64,000 nucleotides of DNA from Deroplatys truncata (Eukaryota > Arthropoda > Insecta > Mantodea > Mantidae). Positions 21,905 to 34,284 of the stretch are shown here, piece by piece (position 1 is the first letter of the stretch; every line of letters starts with the position of its first letter). The notes beneath the pieces are model-generated. The model worked only from the letters and a program-made list of their open reading frames with translations. It made no database searches and was not told the origin of the DNA. A program made the position numbers and the translations under genes. The stretch covers positions 258,921,816 through 258,985,815 of the forward strand of contig CM060975.1 in assembly GCA_030765065.1 (NCBI GenBank), read 5' to 3'.

Positions 21905-24399
21905 TTCAGAAACAAACGCAAAATATATCTCATTTTGAAGAAAATTTAATGTTGTACTTAATTCTTCCCAAACTGCTTCAACAGTTTGACATTAATATTA
22001 CTTTTGCTGCCATATTTTTAAGACATTACTTGAATATTGTCAGAACCGAATGTGCCAACTGTATGGAACTACACAGTTAGCGCTAAACGTTGTGATCAAT
22101 ATCTATGAAAATTAAAAAGCAAAACGAACTTATATTCAAGGTAATAAATACCCTCGGAGCATGCGTAGAACGTTCTATTGGTGATAATTATGAAACTATT
22201 ATTATTAATATTATTACTTGTTACTAGCAACAAACATTAAAACAAGATATACATTACGCGAACCTTGTTTCTCAGGAAAATTACTCAATCTTAAACTTCT
22301 GTAGCACCTGCATAAAGAGAGTAATATTTGATTTTTAAACAACATATTATGCAAAGAAAATGTTAATTTATTTCGCTTGAATAGTTCTAGTAAAGAGAAA
22401 AGTATTTGGTTTCGTCTTCTTTCCTCTTAGAGTCAGGTCGCTGAATTATACGAGCATACACAGAAGTAAATGTGACCTTTGAGACGACCGGCACTTACTG
22501 TTGGCTGTAGCCAGGCATGACTGGCGAGAAGAAATTCTTCCCCCTCTTCCTCTACACCCCTTGGCCCATCGGAAAACATTTGAAGCCCACTGTACATAGC
22601 GCGTTCTATGCAGTGACTACCGCGGCGCTGTGTAGGTTAATATGCCGCAGGTCTTTATTTCCGGACCGGTTATTACTTAGGGCTCGGGTCAGTGTAGTAA
22701 CCTCCCTTCAATGAAATTATTCCCTTAGTCAATAGCTGCACGCCTGTACAGTTGACATCTGGAGTGCAACTGCTTCAGTAGTCAGTACGGGTACAGCATT
22801 TCATTCAGACACCTAGGAACTGAATCCAACTAGCCCTTCATTAAACGAAGAAACGAATGCACTGTCTGTAGTAGTCCCGGCGATCCTCGTTTGTTTACAT
22901 CGAGTCGTCATCGCTGATGGTTGCTTTACACCGTTAACACATTTTTTTTTATTTTTTAATGGCTTAGACAATTTCCTTGCACTGAGATTAGAAAGAAACG
23001 TGACAATAGGTCTCTTAACAGTTTTAGGTGCGAAGAAATAAGCAGCGTGTGAGACGTGTTTATGTAATGAGCGCGGCGATAATAGTTGGACGAGTTCGAT
23101 ATGGAGAAGTGATTTTTTTTCTAGTCACGATATGTTTTTATTAAAATTAAATGGATAGGAAAATGATCTAGTACATTTGCAGAGTAACGGGTAGGGAAAA
23201 TCGGGTAGAGTTGTTGTGTTTGCTAGTCTCATAAACTGTGGAGGACTCCTACATGCTTGTGTCTTGCAATTGGAAATGGGAGTGTTTGCGCCAAGTTGTA
23301 ACAGTCTGCTTGCTATAATCGATGTAATACCGTGCGGTGCGCAAATAAATCTGGCCTGAGACACAGTTGTGCACGATCTTAATTGCAACCGCTCATCCAT
23401 TGTAATTACCACTTGAGGGTTATTCTCATTATCGCCAGTTCATCCCCCTACGTTGTCAGCATGCACCACAGAATTAATTTGTGCACATCCCGCCCCCTTC
23501 GCTGTTTATATACATGCGTTGTGTTTACATAATATGTAATTAAAACAAACTTCATCAAAAGTTTGGAGTTAAGCGGTCACATTTCCAGGAATGCCCAGAT
23601 AGAATGAGTTTGCTAGTCCAAATTATATCAAAAGTATTAACAATTAAAATATTGGTACACTTTTTACACTTACAGTTCTTAAATGTGTAGTGTGACACTC
23701 TTGCAAATACATGTAATTCGTATCTTAAACTGAATTGACCTAAAAGACAACATTTATATTCTATTAGCAGAAACAGCATCGCCCGCTTATTGCATTAACT
23801 GAAGAGATCCTTCTCTGTGTTGTCTCCCTCTCTCACTTCTCCTCCTCCCCCTTAGCTACTCCTCCCTCTCTCTCTTACTCTGCCTCCGTTGCTCCTCGCG
23901 CTATCTTCCGTATGTCATGCGATGTTTTCAAAACAGGCAATACAACTTTTTTCTGACGTGTTAATGGAAATTAGAAAGTAAAGTGTTTGACGGTATACAA
24001 ACGTGTGCCTGTTACTAATGGTTGTTAAGCGATCGAACTATATTGTTTCTCGTGGTAATTGGTATACGTGAATAATGATAATGAAAAGTTTTTATTATTT
24101 AAATATTCATCCTGTCGAGATTTTCTAAATAAAATGCGTATAAACCGTTCATTATGTAACAGTTTTCAAAGAATTCAATACCCGAAATATTTCGAATTTT
24201 TTGCTTCGTGCCTCATTAGAACCTCCTCTCTCTTCTCTCTAGTAGTAACCGTTATTCATCCAAATAGAAAATTAGATATTTATTTCGGCTACAGCTTTAT
24301 TATATATTTATTCTATAAATTTGTGTTTTAGCATCAAAATTATTCCAAATTGGTAGAAGTAACAAGATCGTCATTATCCCTTAACTATCTTTCACTGCA
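21905..24399. other. Unassigned stretch of 2.5 kb
   Basis: No gene or repeat identified. A CT-rich patch lies at about 23820-23900. Frames of 60-95 codons on both strands carry no recognisable domain. This is the longest block without an assigned element and may be unique sequence. Confidence 0.4.
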
Positions 24400-24510
24400 C
24401 AGACAAGCCTTCGAATGTTGAAAGAGATCAGAAAAATTGAATATCACAATCTGGGTTCGAACCACGGATCTTCGACTTTCCATGCCGACACATCACCGCT
24501 TTGCTTTTGC
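24400..24510 (-). mobile_element. tRNA-derived SINE (family W), copy 2
   Basis: On the minus strand: GATCCGTGGTTCGAACCC (B box), followed by ATATTCAATTTTTCTGATC, the same tail type as at 20783 and 34729. Confidence 0.55.
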
Positions 24511-24984
24511 GACGAAACTTTCGAACGCGCAGTAGTTTTCTCCCATCTGATTCATACACATCGGTAAAACCTTGAAGCCTTTCTCAGTTAACCCGAGATA
24601 TCGTACCTTAAAGGTGACCTGCAGTCTGCAACGATGTGCTATGAATTCCAAATATGTGGTTAACCACACCAGAGATTAATTATTCTTTTACAATCGGAAA
24701 GCTGAATCAGATTTAATGTGAAACTTGAAGCTCATCTCGACCGTTGCTGTGAATTTTCAAACTTGATTAAACTTCCCAAGTGCAAGCTGAATGTCCTATT
24801 TAGGAAGTAATGAAATCTGATGGAAGTTTTATTTTCAGTGCAGTTTTCTCTCTCAAAATTGAAATGCTGGCTCTTGTTTAAAATATGTTAAGTTGGTGCA
24901 AGAAGTTAAATCGTTAAATTGTTAAGCAACCATCGGTTCCTTTCTCCTCGTGTCATGGAAATATTGATATTTCAAAGCCAGCAT

Positions 24985-25262
24985 ACAACTATTTTTGTAA
25001 ACGTATATCTCGATTAACTTGACATAGAAAAGTACATGAGAATCATTTTTGAAGAGATGTAAAAATAAACGATAGTGGGTAGAGAAATCCATGTGAATGT
25101 AACACATAATATGTGTTTTAAAGTTTGTCTATCGTCTCAGCCTCGTATATCCCCTTTGTACCTTCAACGAAATGTTAAATGTAACCATTTCTGTAAATGT
25201 TATCTCGATTAACATGAAGCAGTTACAAGAATAAGCTTTAAGATTAGTTTGTAGATGCATAA
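24985..25262 (-). repeat. AGTAA-family, two old fragments
   Basis: The first ends near 25110 in the inverted 5' terminus (ATGTGAATGTAACACAT). The second, 25118-25262, repeats the internal to 5' order (CTTTGTACCTTCAACGAAATG, TATCTCGATTAACATGAAG). Confidence 0.55.
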
Positions 25263-26556
25263 AAGCAAGATTGTTTTGTTGTAATTGCGCTATAGTTGTA
25301 CATCACGAGAAATTTGAGAGCTCTTGTGTAGATCATTACATTGAAAAGTTGCGTTTGGGAGAAAGATCTAATGGTCAGCTTTACAACTCCAGTAGATTTA
25401 CTGTGTACTCTACATATGATAGCCGTGAATAACAAAAACAAACTAGCTCTTCCACTCATACAGTGTAAACAGATTACTTAGAAAACGAGCTCTAACAGGG
25501 AAATGGAGCGTTTCCGCACCGTGTTTGTGTAATGCTCATGTGATTTCATTCGTTATGTGAGGAAGTTCTCAAATGTTTGGCCGTTACCTCTAGTATCATG
25601 CGTATTTTATTCGCATCCTATTCGTATTTGCCCTTTTCTGCGGACATGCTGCTGCATATTTACTTTCTTCAACACATTTACTGTTTGTGTATGAAGGGAA
25701 GTGACTTTAAAACGAGAACTTAAACGTGCAGTGGACAAGAATATGCATCTGTAGTTGTTTCATCCGAGTTAGAGTCCTTTCAAAGGAAAGCTTCCCTCCT
25801 TGGAAGTGTGGAGTAACTGGCACTTCCTTCGTTCCATGAAATTTACTTCCACTCCTTTGAAGTTAGTTTCATAACAGACAAATAATACTTCCTACTCCGT
25901 CGGAGTTAGTTCCATTTCCTCGTTTTATATAGAGAGCACAAGGTATTGAAATTCACCAAAAGCCAACAGTGACAAATTTCTCACATTATAGTGTTCCGTG
26001 GCTATGTTTGTTGACATTCCATCTGTTCACTTGGCATCAATACAATTAATTGTTTCTAAAATTCTCCCCATGGTAAAAATATGGCCGAATTGGTGTTAAT
26101 ATCAGCTGTTGAGACAGTAACTATGTATTAACTATGTAATAATATTAATAAGCAAAATACTTGCTATGTAAATACATGTTAAGTATAAGTTTTATGTGTG
26201 TGTAGGAGTTTAGCTGAAGCTGTGGGACACTTGCTAAAAGCAGAAAAACAACATGTTTTGTTAGAATTAGGGTAAGGCAAACCGACTTGTAGGGGGATGA
26301 CACAATAGCTAGACCTTGAGTCATTGTGTAGGAGAAAATCGCAAGCTAGCACAACGTATATTTTTGAAGAGAGGTCACATGTTTGGAAACAGCGAATGAT
26401 AGCCGGGTAAGTTTTCTAGAATGTTCCAAGCTGAAGGAACACAGCCAAAAATATTTTAAAAAGAATATGTTTAAATGTTTAAGTGCAGCAAAGTTAGTTA
26501 TAGCATCCCCAAGCCAAAGACAGTTGTGTATAAAGTGCGGCGATGTGTAGAACATG
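25263..26556. other. Unassigned; inverted GGAGT/ACTCC motifs
   Basis: About 25750-25920 is rich in short inverted motifs (CCACTCCTTTGAAG, CTACTCCGTCGGAGTTAG), and CCGAAGTAGGAGT recurs at 27801. This could be the subterminal region of a non-autonomous transposon later hit by the Tc1 element. No coding potential. Confidence 0.3.
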
Positions 26557-27790
26557 CACTATGTGATCAAAAGTATCCGTACACCCCACAAACATATGTT
26601 TTTCATCTTAGGTGCATTGTGCTGCCACCTACTGCCTGGTCTCATTATCCGCGACCTCAGTACTCATTAGACACCGTGAAACAGCAGAATGGGACGCTCC
26701 ATGGAACTCACGGACTTCGAACATGGTCAGGTGATTGGGTGTCACTTGTGTCAGAAGTCTGTCCGCGAGATTTCCACACTCCTAAACATCCCTAGGTCCA
26801 CTGTTTCTGATGTGATAGTGAAGTGGAAACGTGAAGGGACATGTACAGCACAAAAGCATACAGGCCGACCTCGTCTGTTGACTGACAAAGACCGCCGACA
26901 TTTGAAGAGGTCGTAAAGAGTAATAGACAGACATCTATGCAGACCATCACACAGGAATTCCAAACTGCATCAGGATCCACTCCAACTACTATGACAGTTA
27001 GGCGTGAGGTGAGAAACCTTGGATTCCATGGTCGAGCGGCTGCTCATAAGCCACACATTACGCAGGAAAATGCCAAACGACGCCACGTTTGGTGTCAGGG
27101 GCGTCAACATTACACGATTGAACAGTGGCAAAACGTTGTATGGAGTGATGAATCACGGTACCAATGTGGCGATCCGATGGTAGGGTGTGGGTATGGCGAA
27201 TGCTCGGTGAACGTCATCTGCCAGCGTGTGTAGTGGCAACAGTGAAATTCGGAGGTGGTGGTGTTATGGTGTGGTCGAGTTTTTCCTGGAGGGGGCTTGC
27301 ACCCCTTGTTATTTTGCGTGGCACGATCACAGCGCAGACCTACATTGATACTTTCTTGCTTCCCACTGTTGAAGAGCAATTCGGGGATGGCGATTGCATC
27401 TTTCAACACGATCGAGCACCTGTTCATACTGCACGGGCTGTGGCGGAGTGGTTACACGACAATAACATCCCTGTAATGGACTGGTCTGCACGGAGTCCTG
27501 ACTTGAATCCTATGGAACACCTTTGGGATGTTTTGAAACGCCGACTTCGTGCCAGGCCTCACCGACCTACATCGATGCCTCTCCTCAGTTCCGCACTCCG
27601 TGAAGAATGGGCTGCCATTCCCCAAGACACCTTCCAGCACCTGATTGAAAGTATGCCTGCGAGAGTGAACGCTGTCATCAAGGCTAAGGGTAGGCCAACA
27701 TCATATTGACTTCCAGCATTACCGATGGAGGGCGCCACGAACTTGTACTCATTTTCAGCCATGTGTCCGGATACTTTTGATCACGTAGTG
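26557..27790 (+). mobile_element. Tc1-like transposon, complete ends
   Basis: 1234 bp with inverted ends CACTATGTGATCAAAAGTAT and CACTACGTGATCAAAAGTAT (read inward). TA follows the right end (27791-27792) and TG precedes the left, a probable decayed TA. It contains one transposase gene in the same orientation. Size and ends are normal for Tc1 elements. The coding region is frameshifted, so it is not autonomous. Confidence 0.93.
26689..27709 (+). pseudogene. Tc1-like transposase (DD34E), frameshifted
   Basis: A cut-and-paste transposase that would bind the element's inverted ends and insert at TA. The N-terminal helix-turn-helix reads from ATG 26689 (SVREISTLLNIPRSTVSDVI). The catalytic triad is present: D in VVWSDESRY, D in FQHDRAPVHTA and E in DLNPMEHLWDVL, with exactly 34 residues between the last two. 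The GGGGVMVW block lies between. The frame changes at about 26910, where the first frame stops, and again at about 27160-27170 just after the first catalytic Asp. The remaining 180 codons are open to the natural stop after GRPTSY. Two frameshifts with conserved catalytic residues suggest moderate age. Confidence 0.93.
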
Positions 27791-27792
27791 TA

Positions 27793-29455
27793 CGTGTAAG
27801 CTCTCCGAAGTAGGAGTTATTAATTACCTTGCAGAATGTAGTGGGAACGTTGAAATTATATCAATTTGAAAGTGCAAGTTATTAGAAGGGAAACAAAGTA
27901 TAGTTTAGGAACGTGTGATAAATACTACCATTATTAATCAAGTACTTACAAAATACTTGATTGCTAAGCGACCTTTCTACAGCTCCAACTAACTCAGTTA
28001 TTTCTAAAGCAACAGTGTACCTTCTTAATAAAGCAGAAAATGCGTGTGTCATTAAAGCATTGTGTTCCTCTACTGATTTAATCTTGTGTTAGTGTTGTTA
28101 CCACTTACCTTCCTTCCCGTACCAGACCCTGATAAGTTACACATGCTCTACCATAAACCCAAACAGCAGCAGCCGTGGCAAGAAGTAAAATAACATCTTT
28201 AATAATAATTTAATAGTAACAACCTAAACACCAAGATAATTATTAGAAATAACATTAATTCAGATATTAATATATTGACATTTGGACCTACTCCGAGTTA
28301 TGCTACCAGCTACGAGGATATACCGCACTGTTAGGTTGGCGACATAGATACTATATTGCAGATACGTAAACCATTGAATTTAAAGCAAATTGTTCTTGGT
28401 TGCGTAGACGTCATTGTGTTATCGTGGACATTTATTTTGAATTGTGTTAGTGCTTACAAAAGTGTTCCATATTTTGTAATAGGAATTTGACAGTTATATT
28501 CGAGGAACGGTTATAACTGTCGCAGTTACAGTAAATTAACGCTTACCAGTAAGGATTAAGTTATTTCTTTCCATGGTTATTATGTTCACATTTAGATTAC
28601 ATTAATGGTTTCCAGTAACGATTAGATGTAACTCGCTTCAATATGAACGCTGACGATATAGACTTACTTAATGCAATTTAAGAAGAAATTTGTCTAGCTA
28701 GGTCAACACTTTGATTACTACAGTGGTTTGTAATCTCAAAATGCATACACATCCCTCTGTTGGCTTCTCATTATTGACTTAGCTATTCGCGCCATAAGTG
28801 CACTTCTCTTAGTACATGCAGATGGGAACGCCATGAGTAAATGAAAAGATCGTTACATTCATCGGAAGCATGCAGTTGTATAGTATGCATAAATAATATT
28901 CAGCTTACGATTATGGTGTGTTTGGTAATGGGGCAGCCTTTTCAACTAAGATTTTGTTTGGGAAATACTGGTTTAACTCTGTGTATATCTGTTGGTCTTT
29001 CATTGTTCTTTGCCATGCAAGATTAAAGACGTAAATATCAATTACAACTAATCCAAAAGAACGGAAACACACACCTTCGCACGTGCTTTTTGAATTAAAA
29101 AATAATGGGAAATGTCACGTTTCTTTAAGCAATCTTAGATGGTAGACTTGCTGAAATTGTGCAACTCCGGATCTTGATTCACCACTGTTATATGTACCGT
29201 TGTTTGAGCTCAGCGGGCTGTGCATATTTTGCTATAAACAGCATTCATTGTTTATTCATACCCATCTGCTTGCCATGTATAAAAACTCGTGCACCTGTAA
29301 TCGTATGTGAATAACCATCTTGACGCATTGCACGCAGCATTGTGGTTGCATGCAAATGTGTACTTGCAACTCCGAGAATAACTAGTTGTAGACGAGGTAA
29401 CTAGTTCCTCATAAGCGATAACCCATGCTGCACACATGCAGTGAATGATGTCATC
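27793..29455. other. Unassigned stretch
   Basis: No gene or repeat recognised. AT-rich at about 28190-28290. No frame longer than about 60 codons. Confidence 0.4.
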
Positions 29456-29656
29456 CAGGCTCGGCAACGGTCTCGTTACTTTAGTAACCGTTAACGCAAT
29501 AACGGTCTTCGTTACTTTGGTAACCGCAATCGGCTAACTTAGTTAACTGTGGTAACCGTTATTGGTAGCTAGTTACTTTGTAATCATTACTTTGCTAACT
29601 AATTACTTTGTATTCGTTACTTCGGTAACCGTTACGTTATTTTCTGCCCATCCCTA
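29456..29656. mobile_element. Small hAT-like element or end fragment
   Basis: About 200 bp packed with GTTACTTTGGTAACCG-type palindromes. It ends TTCTGCCCATCCCTA, which read inward (TAGGGATGGGCAGAAAATAA) looks like a hAT terminus. The left end (CAGGCTCGGCAACGG) is only weakly similar, and no target duplication was found. Confidence 0.4.
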
Positions 29657-30917
29657 CTTTGTAATTGTTGTTCTTCAACACAATTTCGCAGTAAATACGC
29701 AACAATACTCGGCTTTGGTAAATTATTTAATCAAGTAGGGCTATTTCAAAGCATTACTATTTTGCAAACTTGTTACAAAATATTTTGTTCATGAGTAGTT
29801 CCTGTGTACAAGCACTGGAGCACGTGAACACCTAAAACTCTTCTGGACTAAATCACTTCCGGCGTTAAACATCGCAAAGTAGTATTCACCGACTGGCTTG
29901 AAGTAATTCCCATTGTAAAGCTGGCAGTACTTCAGTATAGTGTAGCGTCGCCCATTTTGAGTTCTTGGGAACTGCCTTTAAATTGTGTCCCCTATAGCGT
30001 CATTCCATCAAATCCAACCATCCTCCACTTAACTCCAAGGTGTTATTGCTTTACCATGGGATAGAAAAGGTACAAAGGTTAAATCACACTAATATTTCGG
30101 CATTAGGTTTCCCTCCAGGTTGGTGCAGGGGAGGGTTGTGATGCGAAGTGTTTACATTTTTAATTTACATTGATGAATAAGTTAATGAGAAATGCTACGC
30201 CAACGTGTACGGCAATATAAAACAAATGACAGTTTTGATATTGATTAACAGAAAATAATATAAAAGACCTACATACAAATGTTTGCCAAATCGTTCTTGA
30301 AAATACATTCGCCTTTAACTTTCCCAGCTTTTCTGGCCACCGATGTTAAGTAACGCGTTTTTAAAAAGTGGTACTAAACATCCACACCAATATCTGGCTC
30401 ACGAGATGATGTAAGCAGCCAGACAAATAAGTAAATAAATAAATAAATTAAAAAAAATCTGCAGATCTACATTGCTCCAAAAGTTGTTTTCACTAAACTA
30501 CTGACCCATAGGTAAAGTCAAAGGGCATCTGTTAACAACAAATTCGTAAATTGTTAATGCTCTTAAAGAACTCGGTGAAATGCTCTAATCTTTCTTCCTG
30601 CTTATTTCGTTACTCGTTTCCAATATGTGTTTTCCATCGGCTACAGAATCCCTTTTCCTGCTTCTAGAATTTTAGAAGATGCATTTTTGCGATTTCTTTC
30701 TGCCTGTCTTGCCATGAGGCATTAAATTCGTAGAAGAATAAATCTTCAGCGATCTGGTGAGCTTTGGCAAGTACACTTAGCTTGATTAACTTTCAGTGGC
30801 ATATATAGCGCTGCATTCTAGTTTCTAGTAAATTAAAATCCTTTTAGCTCGTCCCGATTTGTAAAGGCTTCCATAGTTGATTTCTTCACGCAACTCTTCG
30901 TCAATAATGCTTAATCT
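29657..30917. other. Unassigned; (TAAA)n tract
   Basis: A TAAA-rich tract at about 30427-30450 may be the tail of an old retroposon whose body I do not recognise. No gene seen. Confidence 0.35.
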
Positions 30918-31175
30918 ACAGGGTGGTCGAGGTGCTTAAGGCATGGACTAGTGTACGGGAAATTCGGGATTCAAATCGCTCCATGACCTCCTCTCTGACT
31001 GAGATGTTTTTTCCGGGTTTTCCTCAGCCCCCATAATTAGCAAATGCCGTAGAGATACTTAAGCCTGAGACGTTTCCTTCGCTGTTTTTTTTTAAATTCT
31101 TTATTTCATGCATCATCAGTATCCACAGCCTATAGTGCCGAATGTAATAAAAAGAAAGGGCCTTAAACACTAAGA
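30918..31175 (+). mobile_element. tRNA-derived SINE (family Y)
   Basis: Head GGTGGTCGAGGTGCTTAAGG (A-box-like), then CGGGATTCAAATCGC (B box). The body has TTTTTTCCGGGTTTTCCTCA, a block shared in part with the Z SINEs. The 3' limit is uncertain. Confidence 0.6.
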
Positions 31176-31639
31176 TCACGGAGTTATACGAGGCGAGCCA
31201 ACTGCGCGGCGTTGGCAGTTGTAGTAAACTACAAAAATTACCATTGTGCGGAAACTTCAATCGTAAATTGTGTAAAAGCAATTATTTTTACAGAAAATAC
31301 GCAGAGAAAAAATATGTCTTGTATACTATCCATAACCTTAAGTGCGTATTGGTATTCAAAGACATTACAGCATAAAGTCTTGATTAAATTGCGATACGAA
31401 CTACAATTTTACATATTAATGCAATGTTTTATTAAATATACAATGTAGAATTCTCTCTTAAGCTGTGGATATCTATTCTCCTTTCACCGGGTTTAGCAAG
31501 ATGTCTTCGTACCCAGAGTTTGTATGACATTATTGATACAATAAGCTCTTAACAAAAAAGTTGTGTGGATAAAATTTCTGCCTGTAACAAAGTGCATGTC
31601 GGATACATTCCGACAAACTACTGTTCCATGTCAATCGAT

Positions 31640-32330
31640 TTGATTTGATTTACCCTCAGATAAGAAGCATAAACCCCAACTCATTGACATCTTTTCCATC
31701 GAACCAAACTTATCAAAGGAATGTTTGGTATAAGAACCAAACACTATACTAAACGCTGATGAGAATAATATAGTATTATTAGATCATTGATGATTGATTG
31801 ATAAAATCTGGGAGACAAAACATGGTCTTATCTTCTTGCCCTCATCGAAGCCGATGGCTTATTGTGCGATATCTCTCCCGGTTGCACTAGTTCAGTAAAC
31901 CTGTTCTCTTAAAGATTTTCAGGAGTCCCTCAACTAGATGTTTATTGGATACTGTTATATTGGGGTCTGGACTCCCTGAAACGTTGTATCGTCTGTTTTC
32001 TAATGAATCGCATTGGAATACAAGATGCAGAACGGGTTCACCTTCCCTGTTACACATCCTACACTTTTAGGACCTTTTCTCAATCCTCATTTTATGCAGA
32101 TGTTTCTTTGAGTTCTCATGACCAGTAATTAGACTGTGCAATTTCAGAATCTCATATTACAGTTTAGGTATGATGTGGACATCATAAGTTTGCTCCGTAC
32201 AGAGAAGCAAAGCTCGAACATCACAGATACATCTTGAGAATTTCCGTCTCGTTCACTCAAAAGAGTTCAAAGAACTGAACCTCTCAGCGACAGAAGGGTG
32301 AGCTACCTTTGTCAGAGTGGTTTTCTAGTT
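31640..32330 (-). mobile_element. LINE 3' end with C-terminal zinc knuckle
   Basis: On the minus strand the frame covering about 32056-31890 reads CRMCNREGEPVLHLVFQC, a C-x2-C-x8-H-x4-C knuckle typical of the C-terminus of R1/I-type LINE ORF2. It is preceded by ITGHENSKKHLHKM, which fits the linker after RNase H. Beyond the knuckle about 40 further codons remain open. The part at 31640-31890 looks like a 3' untranslated region. Upstream domains are missing, and at least one stop lies between the linker and the knuckle. Confidence 0.7.
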
Positions 32331-33124
32331 ACGGTATTTTGACGAAAACCATGTTGACGTTTCCCTAAGTCACTCGTGGATGACAAGTGTTGTCATGCTT
32401 CAGCACTTCAGGAGCTAACTACTCCATTTGAACTACTCACAATAAAAAGTGTGAATGAGAGAAGTAGTTCTCAATGAATTGCCTTGGCCCATCACTGTAG
32501 CGAAGGCGACCTGTTGTGTTATTTTTTTATAACGACATTCAGAACAAGTCTCAGACGCGGTTAGCAAAGAACGCACTTAGAAATTACTACTACTACAACT
32601 ACTACATCAAGAGGTTTATCTTTCCAGCCTAGAGGTCTCGGCGTGTTTGGGTGCTTTACATTGATCATCGTTGGAATGGGAAGAGAGTTGAATAGCGTTA
32701 ATTATCATTAAGGGCTGGCTCGTTAGGGAAGTCACCTCAATCTAGCATCATGTCGTCGTCAAGGAGACGAAGCCTGGCGGGGTTAATTGGAAACAGAACG
32801 GCATCCGTTCTTTCCACACCTCTCTATATTATCTCTCGCAAATATTTCTTGGCTGCAAGCTACAAGGTGCAGGTTAATTAGGCTTTTGATCCAAGAAGAT
32901 ACACCTGCTGCGGTCGCAAATTACTTTACCGGAGCTGGATTATAATGTTATGGCATAAATGTAACTTAACTTTATAATATTACAAGCAATCTGGCGTGAA
33001 GCGCACACACGATCTCTACGTACAGCTATTTCGTAGCCGTTCTACAAAATCTTCCTACGAATCTAATTTAGGTTAATCACTATAAAGACAACTTCATGGA
33101 AATGATAGTATTCCTCAACATTAT
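32331..33124. other. Unassigned; short ACT microsatellite
   Basis: An (ACT)n tract lies at about 32585-32606. No gene or known repeat otherwise. Confidence 0.4.
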
Positions 33125-33985
33125 TACCTTCTCTATCACTCACCTATAGCAAGGAGAGGAAATGCTGTATTCAAACCAAATTTGATATCGAGATTTCACC
33201 GGAAATACAAGTTTTGATGTTTCAGGAATAAAAAAAATGCATCTTTAGAAAATAGCTCGCGTGTGTGGAGAGAGGGAGAGTAGAGTGAGGAAGAGAGATT
33301 GAGAGAAGCATATCAAATCGAAAAGTCGCATAAATAGCAAAGTTGATATTTAAGTTTCAAAGGTGTGACAATTCAAGAAAGTCTTCCCACCCTAAACTAT
33401 CCTTTACATGCAAAATGTTTCTTTATTTTTGATTTCTCAAAAATGTATCCAACGATTTGGTTAAAATACAACAGGTTTAAGGGTATGCTGAGTTTTCTGC
33501 GAAAAGTCTGCAAAGTCCTCTACTTTCTGAATTAATTTTGTGTAATCTTGTATTACTAGTGAACCGTAAGAAAAAGACAAAAGCTTACTACACACACAAT
33601 GCAGATCTCTTTGAATGTACAGGTTAGGTAACATAAAGTTTTTATGGACATTTAGTGCTTCCAGGATATTCGTTTGCATTGGTTTGAATTTTCCAATGCT
33701 TTTACATTTTTGAAGTTTTAAGGCACCATTCTTTTCTCTCTTGTGATGTCATTCAAAGTGCAGGGAATTTCATGGCCCAGTATATCATGACTCGCTATTT
33801 AAAGCTTTGGCTAGCTTTGGCGTTCTATATCCACCTTGTAATGTAAAGGAAATGTGTAATGTAACCATTTCTGCAAAGACTTATCCCTAGGTAGAAAAAA
33901 TAAGCTTTCGTAAGGGTAGTTTGTGGAAGAGAAATACAAGTAAGCAACAATGTGCAGAGAAAACCATGTGAATGTAACACATCCC
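33125..33985 (-). repeat. AGTAA-family copy U, old, full length
   Basis: A diverged minus copy of about 861 bp from TTACCTTCTCTATCAC to the inverted 5' terminus ATGTGAATGTAACACATC. The microsatellite position (about 33260-33305) holds GT followed by GA-rich sequence instead of pure GT. Confidence 0.75.
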
Positions 33986-34284
33986 TTATTTTTGTTTAGA
34001 ATTCCAAAACCTAATAGAAAACGTCGGAAGAAAATTGTTCCTTGGTGAAACGAAGAATCTCGGCTGGCTGTTAGAGCTAAAGTAAAGCCTTTTCTAAACA
34101 CACAATATTTTCCAGTATGGAAAATAAGATATTTTACCTATTTTATTTTTTTAAAGATATTTTTAGATCATATGCCCGTAGGACTATAAAGGGCAACAAA
34201 AATCATCGTGATTAATTCTATTTCTTATGACCAATAAACGAAGAAATATGGGCCAAAATTAAAAGCATCAGAGGTACCAAGTGT

